The translations under genes were made by a program, and so were the position numbers. Below are positions 8,311-17,009 of a DNA stretch of 37,365 nt, piece by piece (position 1 is the stretch's first letter; every line of letters starts with the position of its first letter). Below the pieces are notes generated by a model. That model was not told the origin of the DNA and searched no databases. It worked only from the letters and a program-made list of their open reading frames with translations. The stretch is from IMG/VR virus record IMGVR_UViG_3300028840_000445, positions 1 through 37,365 of that record; one strand, given 5' to 3'. This stretch comes from a virus.

Positions 8311-8415
8311 ATGAGTGCCGGGATAAGAAATGTTAGCGGCGACCTCTGTGCCGCGAAGTGGATCTGGATCCGGAATGGACGGCTGCTTGTCACTCGTCCA
8401 GACGGTGATGGGTAA
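8311..8415 (+). CDS. Possible 34-residue small protein
   Basis: An ATG frame of 34 codons fills the gap between the decoration gene and the terminator hairpin. The peptide is of mixed composition (contains AAKWIWIRNGR and ends VTRPDGDG). Its ribosome binding site is weak (AGG 8 bases upstream). It ends 22 bases before the hairpin. It may be a real small gene or chance. Confidence 0.25.
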   Translation: MSAGIRNVSGDLCAAKWIWIRNGRLLVTRPDGDG

Positions 8416-8437
8416 TCCTGGCACTCAGGTCAATACA

Positions 8438-8461
8438 GGTGGGGCTCTTCGGAGCCCCGCC
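8438..8461 (+). terminator. UUCG-tetraloop hairpin, probable terminator
   Basis: GGGGCTC (8441-8447), loop TTCG, GAGCCCC (8452-8458) is a perfect 7-bp stem closed by a C(UUCG)G tetraloop. The stem extends by a T-G wobble and two G-C pairs to 8438-8461. The downstream sequence has only short T stretches, so termination may be partial. It could instead stabilise the 3' end of the coat mRNA. It separates the capsid block from the adaptor and tail block. Confidence 0.65.
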
Positions 8462-8487
8462 ATTACCTCTTTCGGAAGGATACCGTA

Positions 8488-8847
8488 ATGGCCCAACCGC
8501 AATCGAAAGCAAAGAAGAATGTTGAAAACGTCGCCTCTCTCTCGAAGAAACTGAAGTCCTTGTCGAAGAGAGTCGATCAGCTCGAAGCGAAACGCACTTA
8601 CGCGCCGCACTCTGATGATAGCAAGAAGGTGAATAACCGCGATAAGGGGGCAGAACAGAACGGTGGCTTGAGAATGACCGATTACGATAAGGTCGTGAAC
8701 ATCGCCAACGTTCTTGCCATCCTGAACCCGAAGCTTGAAGTCGATGGGCGGCACACAATCGAAAACGTCCAGGCTATTGCAGGATACCCTGTTGATGTCG
8801 ACATGATGGACGCTGCCTACGAGATCTTCGAGAAAAGAAAGAGGTAA
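8488..8847 (+). CDS. Hypothetical coiled-coil protein (119 aa)
   Basis: This 119-residue protein is Lys-rich at the N-terminus and has a short coiled coil around residues 12-35 (NVASLSKKLKSLSKRVDQLE). A mixed helical C-terminal half follows. It has a good ribosome binding site (GGAAGG). It begins just after the terminator hairpin and ends 3 bases before the adaptor gene, so it probably opens a new translational unit. No family is recognised. It could be a head-tail joining or assembly factor from its position only. Confidence 0.65.
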   Translation: MAQPQSKAKKNVENVASLSKKLKSLSKRVDQLEAKRTYAPHSDDSKKVNNRDKGAEQNGGLRMTDYDKVVNIANVLAILNPKLEVDGRHTIENVQAIAGYPVDVDMMDAAYEIFEKRKR

Positions 8848-8850
8848 GGC

Positions 8851-9600
8851 ATGAACCTCCGGCAGATACGCGAAGAATGTTGGGCTCAAGCGAGAGATGC
8901 GGCTGAAGCGGATGTGGATAAGCTTTGGCCGACGAAAGAGATGGATCGCTATATCAACCGCGTCTATCGCTTTATCGCTCGTGAAACCCAATGTATCAAG
9001 GACAGTACGACCGCCGCTGTCTGCCTGATCGATGTGGATCCTGTTGACTATACGACCTACGCTGCCGGAACGCTCGACTATATCTGGGCGAATGACTCCG
9101 ACGATTGGTTGTATCAGAAGGATGTCACGCCGTACCTCTTGACGCTTCATACCTCGATCCTTCAGATTGACATCTGCAAATGGATGTCACAGCCTTGGGC
9201 GTTGAGGAAAGTCTCTTATCGCAAATGGGAAGTCAATCCCTGGTGGTTCAAAGTTATCGGGCAGCCGACTGAGTATGCCCAGGATCTTGAAACCGGAAAG
9301 ATTGCCTTGAACTACCGCACGGAATCTGCCGACAAACTGCACTTGCATGTGCGTCGGATGCCGCTGACAGATCTTGCAGCGGATTCAGATGTCCCAGAAT
9401 TTCATATCCAGTATCATGATTTCATGATCAACGGGATCATGATGTGGATGTACCGAAAGCGCGATGCTGAGACTCTCGACGAAGCCAAGGCAACCGAATT
9501 TGAAACCGCCTTCCTTCGTGATGTTGATGAAATCAAACAGCAAGTGAGTCAAAAAGAAGAGCATCTGCGCCCTAACCAAGCGTTGAGTGCCTTCTTATGA
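8851..9600 (+). CDS. Head-to-tail adaptor protein
   Basis: This 249-residue protein starts with an amphipathic helical segment (MNLRQIREECWAQARDAAEA) and then has DKLWPTKEMDRYINRVYRFIARE. That is the pattern of phage adaptor proteins that form a ring below the portal: an N-terminal helix, a W-x-x-x-E-hydrophobic motif and an Asn-Arg pair. The rest is mixed strand and helix, with a helical C-terminus. Position after the capsid genes and before a nozzle-like protein fits an adaptor. It overlaps the next gene by ATGA. The fold assignment is from general resemblance, not from a full family match. Confidence 0.68.
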   Translation: MNLRQIREECWAQARDAAEADVDKLWPTKEMDRYINRVYRFIARETQCIKDSTTAAVCLIDVDPVDYTTYAAGTLDYIWANDSDDWLYQKDVTPYLLTLHTSILQIDICKWMSQPWALRKVSYRKWEVNPWWFKVIGQPTEYAQDLETGKIALNYRTESADKLHLHVRRMPLTDLAADSDVPEFHIQYHDFMINGIMMWMYRKRDAETLDEAKATEFETAFLRDVDEIKQQVSQKEEHLRPNQALSAFL

Positions 9601-10337
9601 GCAAACTTTGGAGACTCACAGGTTTCAGTGGAATCAATAACGTACAGGATCCGACAGCTATCGAGCAGCCCTCTGTCGACGCTCAAGGATCCGCGTCCGG
9701 TGCTGTTCAACTCACCGACTGCATAAACTTCGACATTGATGATTCCGGTGGCCTGATTCAGCGTGACGAGAGTCAGGCCATCTTTGATGCCGAATACGAT
9801 GCAAAGCTTACCCAGACTTTGGGTGGGCGCACCTTTACCGCCTCTGGTAGACAACTCCGCTACACAAAGCCGTGGTCCGATGAAGAGGATTCTCGCCGCT
9901 CCGTAATCGAATACGTCGAGCAGATCGTCCTGATCCAGGAAGTCGAAGTTGGCATGTGGATCAGCACGACAGAGAAGATCTTCTACCACAGTGGCCGGAA
10001 CCCTACCGTCAAAGGAGGCTTCGCCCAGACGCAGAGCTACGACTTCAGGGCGATTGCAGGAACCGGAGAAAAGGTTCATCGCTCGAAGCTCGGGCTCGAT
10101 GGAGATGGCTTTGTCGCGATCTTTGCAACCGTGAAAGGAATTTGTTACGGCGAGGACAATGGCAACCTGGTCAATATCAGCGAAGGTATTTACAGCTACG
10201 AACCGGCCTATCGTGGAATAAGCTATGTTAAAGAGGAAAACGGTTTGGTACAGTACCAGGTAAGGCTGCTGACTCAATTTGGTGGATCATTCAATCCATT
10301 TGAACGGAAGAACGAAATAACGGTCGACACTGTATAG
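9597..10337 (+). CDS. Tail nozzle/hub-like virion protein
   Basis: This 246-residue beta-rich protein begins KLWRLTGFSGINNVQDP. The GINN motif near the N-terminus is common in podovirus nozzle or stabilisation proteins, which extend the portal-adaptor channel. The rest contains short strand-turn repeats with DGDGFVAIF and GICYGEDNGNL, consistent with propeller blades. At 246 residues it is much shorter than typical nozzle proteins (400-700), so it may be only part of one. The beta-propeller-like genes downstream may supply the rest. It is coupled to the adaptor gene by a 4-base overlap. Confidence 0.55.
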   Translation: MSKLWRLTGFSGINNVQDPTAIEQPSVDAQGSASGAVQLTDCINFDIDDSGGLIQRDESQAIFDAEYDAKLTQTLGGRTFTASGRQLRYTKPWSDEEDSRRSVIEYVEQIVLIQEVEVGMWISTTEKIFYHSGRNPTVKGGFAQTQSYDFRAIAGTGEKVHRSKLGLDGDGFVAIFATVKGICYGEDNGNLVNISEGIYSYEPAYRGISYVKEENGLVQYQVRLLTQFGGSFNPFERKNEITVDTV

Positions 10338-10347
10338 GAGAAAGATC

Positions 10348-10842
10348 ATGGGAATCGAAAACTTTGACAACCTGCCAACAACGACTCATGCCGATGACGA
10401 TCTGTTTGTTGTCCAGAAGAACAACCCTCCGGTCGGATCCAAAGAAAAGTCTTTGCTTCCGGCTGTCGCCGCCGCCCTTCTTGCGAAGAACGATCTTGCT
10501 GTTACGACAGCATGGACAGACAACGCGGATGGAACGGGTGATGTCGAGCTGACATTTACCCTGGGTGGATCCGCTTTGACGGAGCCGCTGTCCGGCTTCT
10601 TCTATGTGAGCGAAGTAGCGACCGGCCTCTCAGCATCCTCTCTCGATACCGGAGCCTCCGCAGGGAAGGGTGTCATCGCGCCGATCTTGAGTGCGGCAAC
10701 GTCGCACTATCACTTCATTACCAACGCAACAGGTGAGCTTGACCTCACACTGACAAGCAACGCAGATTCGTACTGGATCGTGTTCCAACAGAACGACGGA
10801 ACGCTGCTGATCAGTGACGAACTTGCTATCACCGGACCATAA
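10348..10842 (+). CDS. Beta-rich structural protein, fibre-like N-terminus
   Basis: This 164-residue protein opens with a short motif (FDNLPTTTHADDDLFVVQ) resembling the N-termini of fibre-like proteins, where a shared anchor precedes an interchangeable domain. From about residue 50 it is an Ig-like beta domain rich in Thr, Ser and Leu. It has a strong ribosome binding site (TAGGAGAAAG). No catalytic residues are visible. It is probably a minor tail or head-surface protein. Confidence 0.65.
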   Translation: MGIENFDNLPTTTHADDDLFVVQKNNPPVGSKEKSLLPAVAAALLAKNDLAVTTAWTDNADGTGDVELTFTLGGSALTEPLSGFFYVSEVATGLSASSLDTGASAGKGVIAPILSAATSHYHFITNATGELDLTLTSNADSYWIVFQQNDGTLLISDELAITGP

Positions 10843-10858
10843 ATAAGGAGAAATAATC

Positions 10859-11776
10859 ATGGCAATTCGTCTTTCTGATGCTGCTGCTGCTTTGATGGCC
10901 GGTGATTGTGGCCTTCGTCGTGCTCTCTCTGGAGCGCACATGGTTTTCTACACCGGTACACAACCCACAACTGCCAACGATACGCCTGGATCTTCCCAGG
11001 CGATTATCGCGTTTACTCAAGATGATGGTGTCTACGTCGCTGAAACTCGCCCTGTCTGGTCGGGCGTGTTGAGTGGCCTGGCCGGTACTGCCGGGCTATC
11101 CTCGATTGTCATGGACAATTGGGAGATTCTCGGCGCAACTGTGACCGGCACGGTGCTCGATACAATCGGTGCCGACATCGCAACCCAGATCAACGATAAC
11201 ATCGCAGCCCTCGACTTCTACGCAACCTACGACACAGGAACAGATACCCTGTCGATCTACGGTCCTCATGGAGTCGGGACTTCGATGAACTCGATGGTCT
11301 TGTCCGTCACAACGACCGGTACGCTCACCTTCACGCATACGGGCGGGACGGGTGCTGTCGATACTTCTGGCGTTGCTGTAGCCAACGGGCTGACCTTCGA
11401 TGCTCCTGCCGATGGTGCAGGGCTCTCGACTCCTGAAGATGTCTTCTACATCACAAAGCCTTCCGGAGAAACCTGGAAGGGCAAGAACGGATTTGGTCCG
11501 GCGACAGCTGCCGCGACTGCCGTCTTCTCGGGGATCGTCAACGGGAACGCCTATACAGCCGGTTGGGGAAGGATCTGCGCCTCTTCGGGCGATGACGGCT
11601 CCAGTGCAACGTCCGGCGAGAGCGGCTACATCAGGCTCGACTTCTCGGTAGGAACCGGAAGTGCAGACTTCCTGATGACTCCAACCGCTTCGTTCACCGT
11701 TAACACGACGAGCGGCTCTGAGATCGAGTCGGTGATCAATACCTTCCGGCTGAAGATCGCAACTGAACTCGGCTAA
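10859..11776 (+). CDS. Virion protein, tandem paralogue 1
   Basis: This 305-residue protein is rich in Gly, Thr, Ser and Ala. Residues 20-55 (RRALSGAHMVFYTGTQPT then ANDTP) and the part after about residue 180 (NGLTFDAP, ITKPSGETWKG) are matched in order by the next gene. The two are therefore tandem paralogues. Between these flanks lies a separate module of about 90 residues with the pattern of a small alpha-beta domain (strand, helix with DIATQIN, strands). It appears to be inserted into the outer domain. Function is unknown. It is probably a surface or tail-associated structural protein. Confidence 0.7.
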   Translation: MAIRLSDAAAALMAGDCGLRRALSGAHMVFYTGTQPTTANDTPGSSQAIIAFTQDDGVYVAETRPVWSGVLSGLAGTAGLSSIVMDNWEILGATVTGTVLDTIGADIATQINDNIAALDFYATYDTGTDTLSIYGPHGVGTSMNSMVLSVTTTGTLTFTHTGGTGAVDTSGVAVANGLTFDAPADGAGLSTPEDVFYITKPSGETWKGKNGFGPATAAATAVFSGIVNGNAYTAGWGRICASSGDDGSSATSGESGYIRLDFSVGTGSADFLMTPTASFTVNTTSGSEIESVINTFRLKIATELG

Positions 11777-11787
11777 AGGAGAGGCTC

Positions 11788-12564
11788 ATGGCAACATTTT
11801 CAACAGGACTTAGAGATGCCGTAGCAAGTGGCTTGTCCTGGCTTGAGGCATTGTCCGGTGGACGGATCTACATTTATAGCGGGACAAAGCCAACGAGCGC
11901 GGATGACACTCCAGTTGGAACGTTGCTTGGTATCTTCACTCTGAACGGGGGTGCTTATACGGCCCCCGTAAGGAGTACAGCCGACATCCAGATCACAGGT
12001 GGCGGGGGTGGCTCAGTCGATACCGTTAAGGTTGGCGGGATGGATCTCAATCTTATCGGATCTGCGGTGGCATGGGATACGAATGCCGACACCACGGCTG
12101 CCGCCGTTGCTGCCGCTATCAACACCACTTCCAATCCTCTTGGCATCGTGGCTACCGTAAGCACTGACACCGTAACCCTGTACCTTCCCTATTGGCTCGG
12201 GGCGAATGGCGACAGTCTTACGCTTGCTACGACAACAACGACAGTTACGCACAGCACGGACGCGACCTTCTCCGGTGGCACGACTTGTGTCAACGGCCTT
12301 GACCTCGATCATCCGGCAAGTGCCGGTGTGATCTCGAAACCGTCCGGAACAGTCTGGGAGGCAACCGCCCTGGCAGACGGGACCGCTGCCTGGTTCCGAT
12401 GGGTTGCCGGTGGATCCAGTTACACCGGATCGTCAACTTCGGACATTCGCTTCGACGGAGAGATTGGAACATCCGGAGCTGAATTGAACGTTCCTTCAAC
12501 GAGCCTCGTGAACACAACCACGCAATCCTGCGCAACATTCAGCGTGAATATTACCGGAGTGTAA
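11788..12564 (+). CDS. Virion protein, tandem paralogue 2
   Basis: This 258-residue protein shares the outer framework of the preceding gene (LEALSGGRIYIYSGTKPT, ADDTP, NGLDLDHP, ISKPSGTVWEA). It also carries an inserted module at about residues 78-165 (VKVGGMDLNL, then a helix TTAAAVAAAIN, then GIVATV and VTLYLP strands). Modules of the form G-strand, Ala-rich helix ending AIN, then AT-x-x-strand recur in phage tail proteins. A strong ribosome binding site (AAAGGAGAGG) precedes the ATG. The pair probably arose by duplication and diverged. A role in the tail or adhesion apparatus is inferred from location. Confidence 0.7.
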   Translation: MATFSTGLRDAVASGLSWLEALSGGRIYIYSGTKPTSADDTPVGTLLGIFTLNGGAYTAPVRSTADIQITGGGGGSVDTVKVGGMDLNLIGSAVAWDTNADTTAAAVAAAINTTSNPLGIVATVSTDTVTLYLPYWLGANGDSLTLATTTTTVTHSTDATFSGGTTCVNGLDLDHPASAGVISKPSGTVWEATALADGTAAWFRWVAGGSSYTGSSTSDIRFDGEIGTSGAELNVPSTSLVNTTTQSCATFSVNITGV

Positions 12565-12565
12565 T

Positions 12566-14128
12566 ATGGCAGAACTGACCACTCAATATGATGTCACGGT
12601 GGGGATGATCTCCTACGACGGCTACCTTTATATCTTCTCCAACGATGGGGCAGGATTGGGCGGCATGGACATCTATAACGAGTCGACATTGGAGCTTCAT
12701 GCCTTTGTCACGCTGCCGCTTCTTGTCACTTGCGGGACTGCCGGAGAAAACGGCATTTTCATCGGAACAGATGCAGGGATTTATACCATGTCGTTTCCTC
12801 CCGAAGGGGAAGGCTCTGCAACTCTCACGATTGATGACGGGACAACTCCTGCGATCAGCGATGTCAACGTCAGCGGGATTGCGACGGACGGGACGAATCT
12901 CATGGTCACGCATGATGCGGGGGTGGATTATATCACCGGATCAACCGTCTATTCCTATACGGACGCATCTGGAGCAACGAAGCCCTTTATCGACACCGTG
13001 AATGGGATGATTCTTTTTGCGCCAGGGACTCCGACGGACGGAGGCATCGCGATCAAGCCGACTCCGACGGCCAATTGGGACATCTACGATTGCAACGAGA
13101 TCAACGCTTCCGGATTCATCTGCCGCTTTCCTGGGACAAACGGAGCGGCTCCTGACAAATGGTTCTTTCCGACGGTCTACTTCTCAACCGGTGGAACCGA
13201 TGCCTTCGAGATCCAGAACAACAGCCTTTACATCAAAGGGGTAGACGATGGCACGACAACAACCCAGGGATTTAACGCTATCGGCGGCCCGAATGGTGCG
13301 CTGCCGCTTTCCGGCAACCTGACCATTCATGTGAAATACAGCGGATGGACTGAGATCGAAACCTCCGGTGCTGTTACCACACGGATATTCGCCTCGCTGC
13401 TCAAAACAGGTTGGGGGAAGATTGCCGAGTTCTGTATTGCATCAGGAAACAGTAACCGCAAACTCGATATGGTGCTTTGGCCTTCAACCGGAGCTTCAAC
13501 GACGGCTGTCAATCCTCACAACGTTGATGCCGGTTGGCTGAGAATCACCAGATCAACAAGCGTTGAAGAGGCTGATACGGTGACGCTCGATTACAACAAC
13601 GGAACAACCGACGCGATCCCTTCCGCTTCATGGTTGACTGCCGTTACTGATACAGAAGCGAATCCGTCTTACTACCAGGCCGACTGCATACTTGCCCTGG
13701 GAACGTATTTCAACGGTGGCGGTTCTCTGACCGAGATCGATGCGTACTTCGAACAGGTTCATGTGTCCTGCGACAACGCAAGCGCGACTCATCTCCGGCT
13801 GCTGCATAATACCTGCAACGACATGGCTTTTAACGCGAACTGCTTCTTCTTCGCAACCGATAGCGGAATCAGCATTGTCAATCACGTTGACGGGATCACA
13901 GACATGGTGACGCTCACGGCCACGGAGCTTCCGGAAGCCACGGTCGAAGCGATATCCGTCGATGCCGATACGGACGAGACAAGTGGCCGTGTTTATTTTG
14001 CAACAACCAACTATGTCGGGTACTACGACATTGGGACAGGAGAAAAGGTTTGGGGCTCCTCTGCCGGAGTCACAAGCATTGAAAAGTACATCCAGGGTGA
14101 TGATACCTTCATAACGCACGGCGGGTAA
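12566..14128 (+). CDS. Beta-propeller-like virion protein with inserted lectin-like domain
   Basis: This 520-residue protein has short strand repeats of the type GIFIGTDAGIYTMSF (residues 63-77), GIATDGTNLMVTHDAG (104-119) and, after a long interruption, FFFATDSGISIVNH (427-440) and VYFATTNYVGYYDIGTG (477-493). These look like propeller blades. The interruption at about 195-403 has the strand pattern of a laminin-G or concanavalin-like domain (FEIQNNSLYIKG, LTIHVKYSG, WLRITRS, DAYFEQVHVSC), a fold that often binds glycans. The N- and C-terminal blades may close one ring around the inserted domain. GGAG 8 bases upstream of the ATG supports the start. It may complete the nozzle with the 9597 gene or be a tail-side adhesin. 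Confidence 0.65.
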   Translation: MAELTTQYDVTVGMISYDGYLYIFSNDGAGLGGMDIYNESTLELHAFVTLPLLVTCGTAGENGIFIGTDAGIYTMSFPPEGEGSATLTIDDGTTPAISDVNVSGIATDGTNLMVTHDAGVDYITGSTVYSYTDASGATKPFIDTVNGMILFAPGTPTDGGIAIKPTPTANWDIYDCNEINASGFICRFPGTNGAAPDKWFFPTVYFSTGGTDAFEIQNNSLYIKGVDDGTTTTQGFNAIGGPNGALPLSGNLTIHVKYSGWTEIETSGAVTTRIFASLLKTGWGKIAEFCIASGNSNRKLDMVLWPSTGASTTAVNPHNVDAGWLRITRSTSVEEADTVTLDYNNGTTDAIPSASWLTAVTDTEANPSYYQADCILALGTYFNGGGSLTEIDAYFEQVHVSCDNASATHLRLLHNTCNDMAFNANCFFFATDSGISIVNHVDGITDMVTLTATELPEATVEAISVDADTDETSGRVYFATTNYVGYYDIGTGEKVWGSSAGVTSIEKYIQGDDTFITHGG

Positions 14129-14132
14129 GCTC

Positions 14133-14963
14133 ATGGCAGTTATTGTATGGCAGACAACGGGAAGCGGAATTCAGACGGTTGCACCGGCGGTTGACGGGCA
14201 GCTCGATCTGACTTTTGCGCTGACAAGCAGCCTGAATGTTTCCTCGATCACGATGGAAGCAGGGCTTGCCACCGTTGGCGGTGGAGTTTTGTCAAAGCGT
14301 GCTGTCGAGATCTCGCTTGAAGGCGACCTGGCTACGATCAGCACGATCACCGGTGGGGCTGAAGTTCTACTCCTGACCGGCGAAGGAACGATGTACTCCT
14401 CGAAGTCTTATGTGGGGAATGCTGAAGTTATCAAGATTTCGATGGACGGTTCCGGCTATGTCGGGCAGGGAACACTGAGCCTCGATAAAGAACTTGTCCT
14501 CTTCTCGATGGAAGGCGAGATTGTCCAGGCCGGTGATCAAGCTCTGGATCCTGGCGATGACCTGACTTACCCAGGGATCCTCCTGAGTGGCGACGAGTAC
14601 ATCGTTGTTAATTTGAGAACCAAGAGCCATTCCACATACAGGGATGGAACAAGAGCAGCCGTCGCTGCTTCGCCGGAGATGACCTTCGATTCTTACACCG
14701 AAAAGTCTGTCTCTGACTTCTATCTCCACGCACGAGCAGAGAAGAACACCAACCTTGTTGTTCTGTCCGGAGAGTCGAAAGAGCGGATCTACCCGCTGAC
14801 CTACGGAGAGAACACCCAGGCGAATCTGAAAAATAGACGGAAGCCGCTTGCCAAGGGTGTCCGTGCTACGAATTGGAAATTCACGATTGTCGTTCCCGAA
14901 GACTCTCACATGGAGATCCGAGGGATCGATCTCAGGGTCCACGACCTGAAGAGGCATAGCTGA
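14133..14963 (+). CDS. Beta-rich tail/virion protein
   Basis: This 276-residue protein has a first half of repeated strands with a recurrent I-S-hydrophobic-E/D-G pattern (SITMEAGLAT, EISLEGDLAT, KISMDGSGYV, LFSMEGEIV) about every 22-35 residues, suggesting a beta-solenoid or repeat sheet. The second half contains NLRTKSHSTYRDGTRAAVA and a basic C-terminus. No enzymatic motif is seen. Its stop overlaps the next start (TGATG). It is probably a structural protein of the tail hub. Confidence 0.65.
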   Translation: MAVIVWQTTGSGIQTVAPAVDGQLDLTFALTSSLNVSSITMEAGLATVGGGVLSKRAVEISLEGDLATISTITGGAEVLLLTGEGTMYSSKSYVGNAEVIKISMDGSGYVGQGTLSLDKELVLFSMEGEIVQAGDQALDPGDDLTYPGILLSGDEYIVVNLRTKSHSTYRDGTRAAVAASPEMTFDSYTEKSVSDFYLHARAEKNTNLVVLSGESKERIYPLTYGENTQANLKNRRKPLAKGVRATNWKFTIVVPEDSHMEIRGIDLRVHDLKRHS

Positions 14964-15958
14964 TGGCAGATACAGTCGATCTCCAAGCATTAGCGAATCG
15001 CACAGCTTCCCTGCTGCTCGACGCTCGAACTGATTTCGAGGATCGCATAGAGAGGATCCAAGAGATCGTGACCGAGATTGATTGGGAAGAGCTGACAGAT
15101 CTGATCCTGATGCCTGACATTACGAACATCACTTTCGACAACTACGAGAACGCCAAGGATCTCCTCGACGGCCTGGTATTCAATCCGATTAGGGAGAAGG
15201 AACTGTTTGACGGCGACATCGAGAAGTACAAGGTGCATATGTTCATCTCCCCGTCGCTCGATGATGCTGAGAACAAGATCGTGGAGATTCTCTCCGGGGC
15301 CGGAGATGACGAATTCAAGAAGCTCTCCGGAGCGATGCTTTCGACGGCCATAAGGGACAGCCTCGACAACAAGATCGATCAGGTCGATGATCTCGTTCAC
15401 ACGCGGCTGCGCGGGTTGGTTGGGGGATACCAGACGGGCAACACGAACCAGAACCAATCGTGGATGGACACGCAGAGAAATTACAAGCGGCAGGATCGTG
15501 ATCGCACCATCTTTAAGACCTTGTTCGACCTGGCGCAGGAGAACATCGCCTGGGCTTACAAGAACGGGATCAAGATCGAAAGGCTGCATGAGAACTTTAC
15601 GGCACGCTATAACCGGCTGTTTCTGGATCTGACGGCAGCGAACATCGCGGCTTACAGGGCAGAGGTCGACGCTAATATTGCCAACTTTGAGGCAGAGCTG
15701 AGAGCTATTGTCGAAGAGATCAAGAACGATGAGCTTCGATTCAAGCGGGACTCGGCAGAGTGGGATCTCAGAGTACGGCAGTACAACAGCCGGTTGCGTG
15801 CCTACGTCGCTGACTATCGTGCTCGGCTTGCAACGAACCTGAAGCTTCTGGGTACGAGAATCAGCGGCGGGAAGAACGTCGCAGACGGATACAAAGCGAT
15901 TTACAGTGCCTACTCCGGCCAATACAGCGGTGTGGCTCTGTCGAACTCAGGGGAATAA
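14963..15958 (+). CDS. Helical internal virion/ejection-type protein, paralogue A
   Basis: This 331-residue, mostly alpha-helical protein has long heptad-like stretches (residues about 190-300). The end is Gly/Ser-rich (YSAYSGQYSGVAL). It is clearly related to the next gene. Both contain DGD followed by KYKVHMF or KYRVHVF, a DLAQENI/QKNI helix, a NGIKIERLH/NGISIEDLH segment, and a NVA-GY/NVAEGF plus YSAYSG/FASYGS terminus. Long helical proteins just upstream of a giant protein are typical of internal core or ejection proteins, which leave the virion with the DNA. The function is inferred. An antisense frame over this gene is a shadow. Confidence 0.62.
   Translation: MADTVDLQALANRTASLLLDARTDFEDRIERIQEIVTEIDWEELTDLILMPDITNITFDNYENAKDLLDGLVFNPIREKELFDGDIEKYKVHMFISPSLDDAENKIVEILSGAGDDEFKKLSGAMLSTAIRDSLDNKIDQVDDLVHTRLRGLVGGYQTGNTNQNQSWMDTQRNYKRQDRDRTIFKTLFDLAQENIAWAYKNGIKIERLHENFTARYNRLFLDLTAANIAAYRAEVDANIANFEAELRAIVEEIKNDELRFKRDSAEWDLRVRQYNSRLRAYVADYRARLATNLKLLGTRISGGKNVADGYKAIYSAYSGQYSGVALSNSGE
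15949..15953 (+). promoter_or_regulatory. Ribosome binding site fixing the start at 15960
   Basis: GGGGA lies 6 bases before the ATG at 15960, while a longer in-frame start at 15906 would overlap the upstream gene by over 50 bases and has no better site. Confidence 0.6.
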
Positions 15959-15959
15959 G

Positions 15960-17000
15960 ATGTCCACTGTCAACATGAAAGCCTGGTACGAGGCAAACGC
16001 TGACAAGCTGACCGAACTGAAAGAACAGTATCTTCAGTCTGTCACGGAAGACGAGGATCTGCTCGGCGGGACGGTCAACGAGAACGGGATTTCGACGATC
16101 ACGATTGGTCATGAATTGCCGTTCAAGCCCTGGGCGAATATCTTTCTCGATCCGGTCGATGAGCTGTCGAGTGCCTTCCGGAAGGCTTCTTTCGAGCTGC
16201 CTGAAAAACCTGGCATTCTCGATGGCGACTACAAGCTCGACAAGTATCGGGTGCATGTCTTTAGCGATATCAGACTCGACAGCTTTGAAGATCGCCTGAA
16301 CGGGATCTATTCCAACTTCACCCCAGGGACGGATTATTCGATTTCCACCGTCACAGGCACGTTGGCTGAACAGGTTGTCGAAGCAACGATGGAAAAAGGG
16401 TATGACAGAGACATTGAGGATCTTACGACGGCGATGGATGCTGAAGCGAATGATTGGGCGGCAGAGGGCTATACTCGTGCGCCTGGAGCATTGGCATACG
16501 AACTGTCAGAACTTGCCGATAGATTTGACCGCGATCACTTCAACCGCACGGAAGCGGTCTTCGGCAGCATGGCTCAGATTTGCCAGAAGAACATCCAGGA
16601 CGCTTTTGAAAACGGCATAAGCATCGAAGATCTGCACATGGACTTTGCCATCGCCTACTCGGAACTCTCGAAGGTGTTTATCGGCAGCCAGGTCGATGCT
16701 TACGTTGCTGAGATAGACAAGCGGGTGAAGGAACACAAAGCTCAGTTGGCCCTGCTCGGAGAATACTATCGAGCCATCGGCCTTGACACTGAAGCGGATA
16801 TAAAGAAACATGAACTTGAGTTGAGTCTGCGCACAGAAGGATTGAACGCCTTTATCGATGCAACAAACAGCTTTATTGATTCCAAGGCGAACCTGATTAT
16901 GGAGCAGATCAAACTCGCTCAAAATGTCGCTGAAGGGTTTGGCGGCATCTTCGCAAGTTACGGCAGCCTGTTTACAGGTGTCAGCTACGAAGAGGCATAG
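15960..17000 (+). CDS. Helical internal virion/ejection-type protein, paralogue B
   Basis: With the start at 15960 the product is 346 residues. It parallels the preceding gene along most of its length: a short N-terminal helix, a DGDYKLDKYRVHVF segment, a helical central part, and a long coiled helical region ending SLFTGVSY. The two genes are almost contiguous, so they look like an old tandem duplication whose products might form a hetero-oligomer. No signal peptide or membrane helix is visible. As with its partner, an internal or ejected virion role is inferred from helicity and from the neighbouring giant gene. Confidence 0.62.
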   Translation: MSTVNMKAWYEANADKLTELKEQYLQSVTEDEDLLGGTVNENGISTITIGHELPFKPWANIFLDPVDELSSAFRKASFELPEKPGILDGDYKLDKYRVHVFSDIRLDSFEDRLNGIYSNFTPGTDYSISTVTGTLAEQVVEATMEKGYDRDIEDLTTAMDAEANDWAAEGYTRAPGALAYELSELADRFDRDHFNRTEAVFGSMAQICQKNIQDAFENGISIEDLHMDFAIAYSELSKVFIGSQVDAYVAEIDKRVKEHKAQLALLGEYYRAIGLDTEADIKKHELELSLRTEGLNAFIDATNSFIDSKANLIMEQIKLAQNVAEGFGGIFASYGSLFTGVSYEEA

Positions 17001-17009
17001 GAGAGGATA

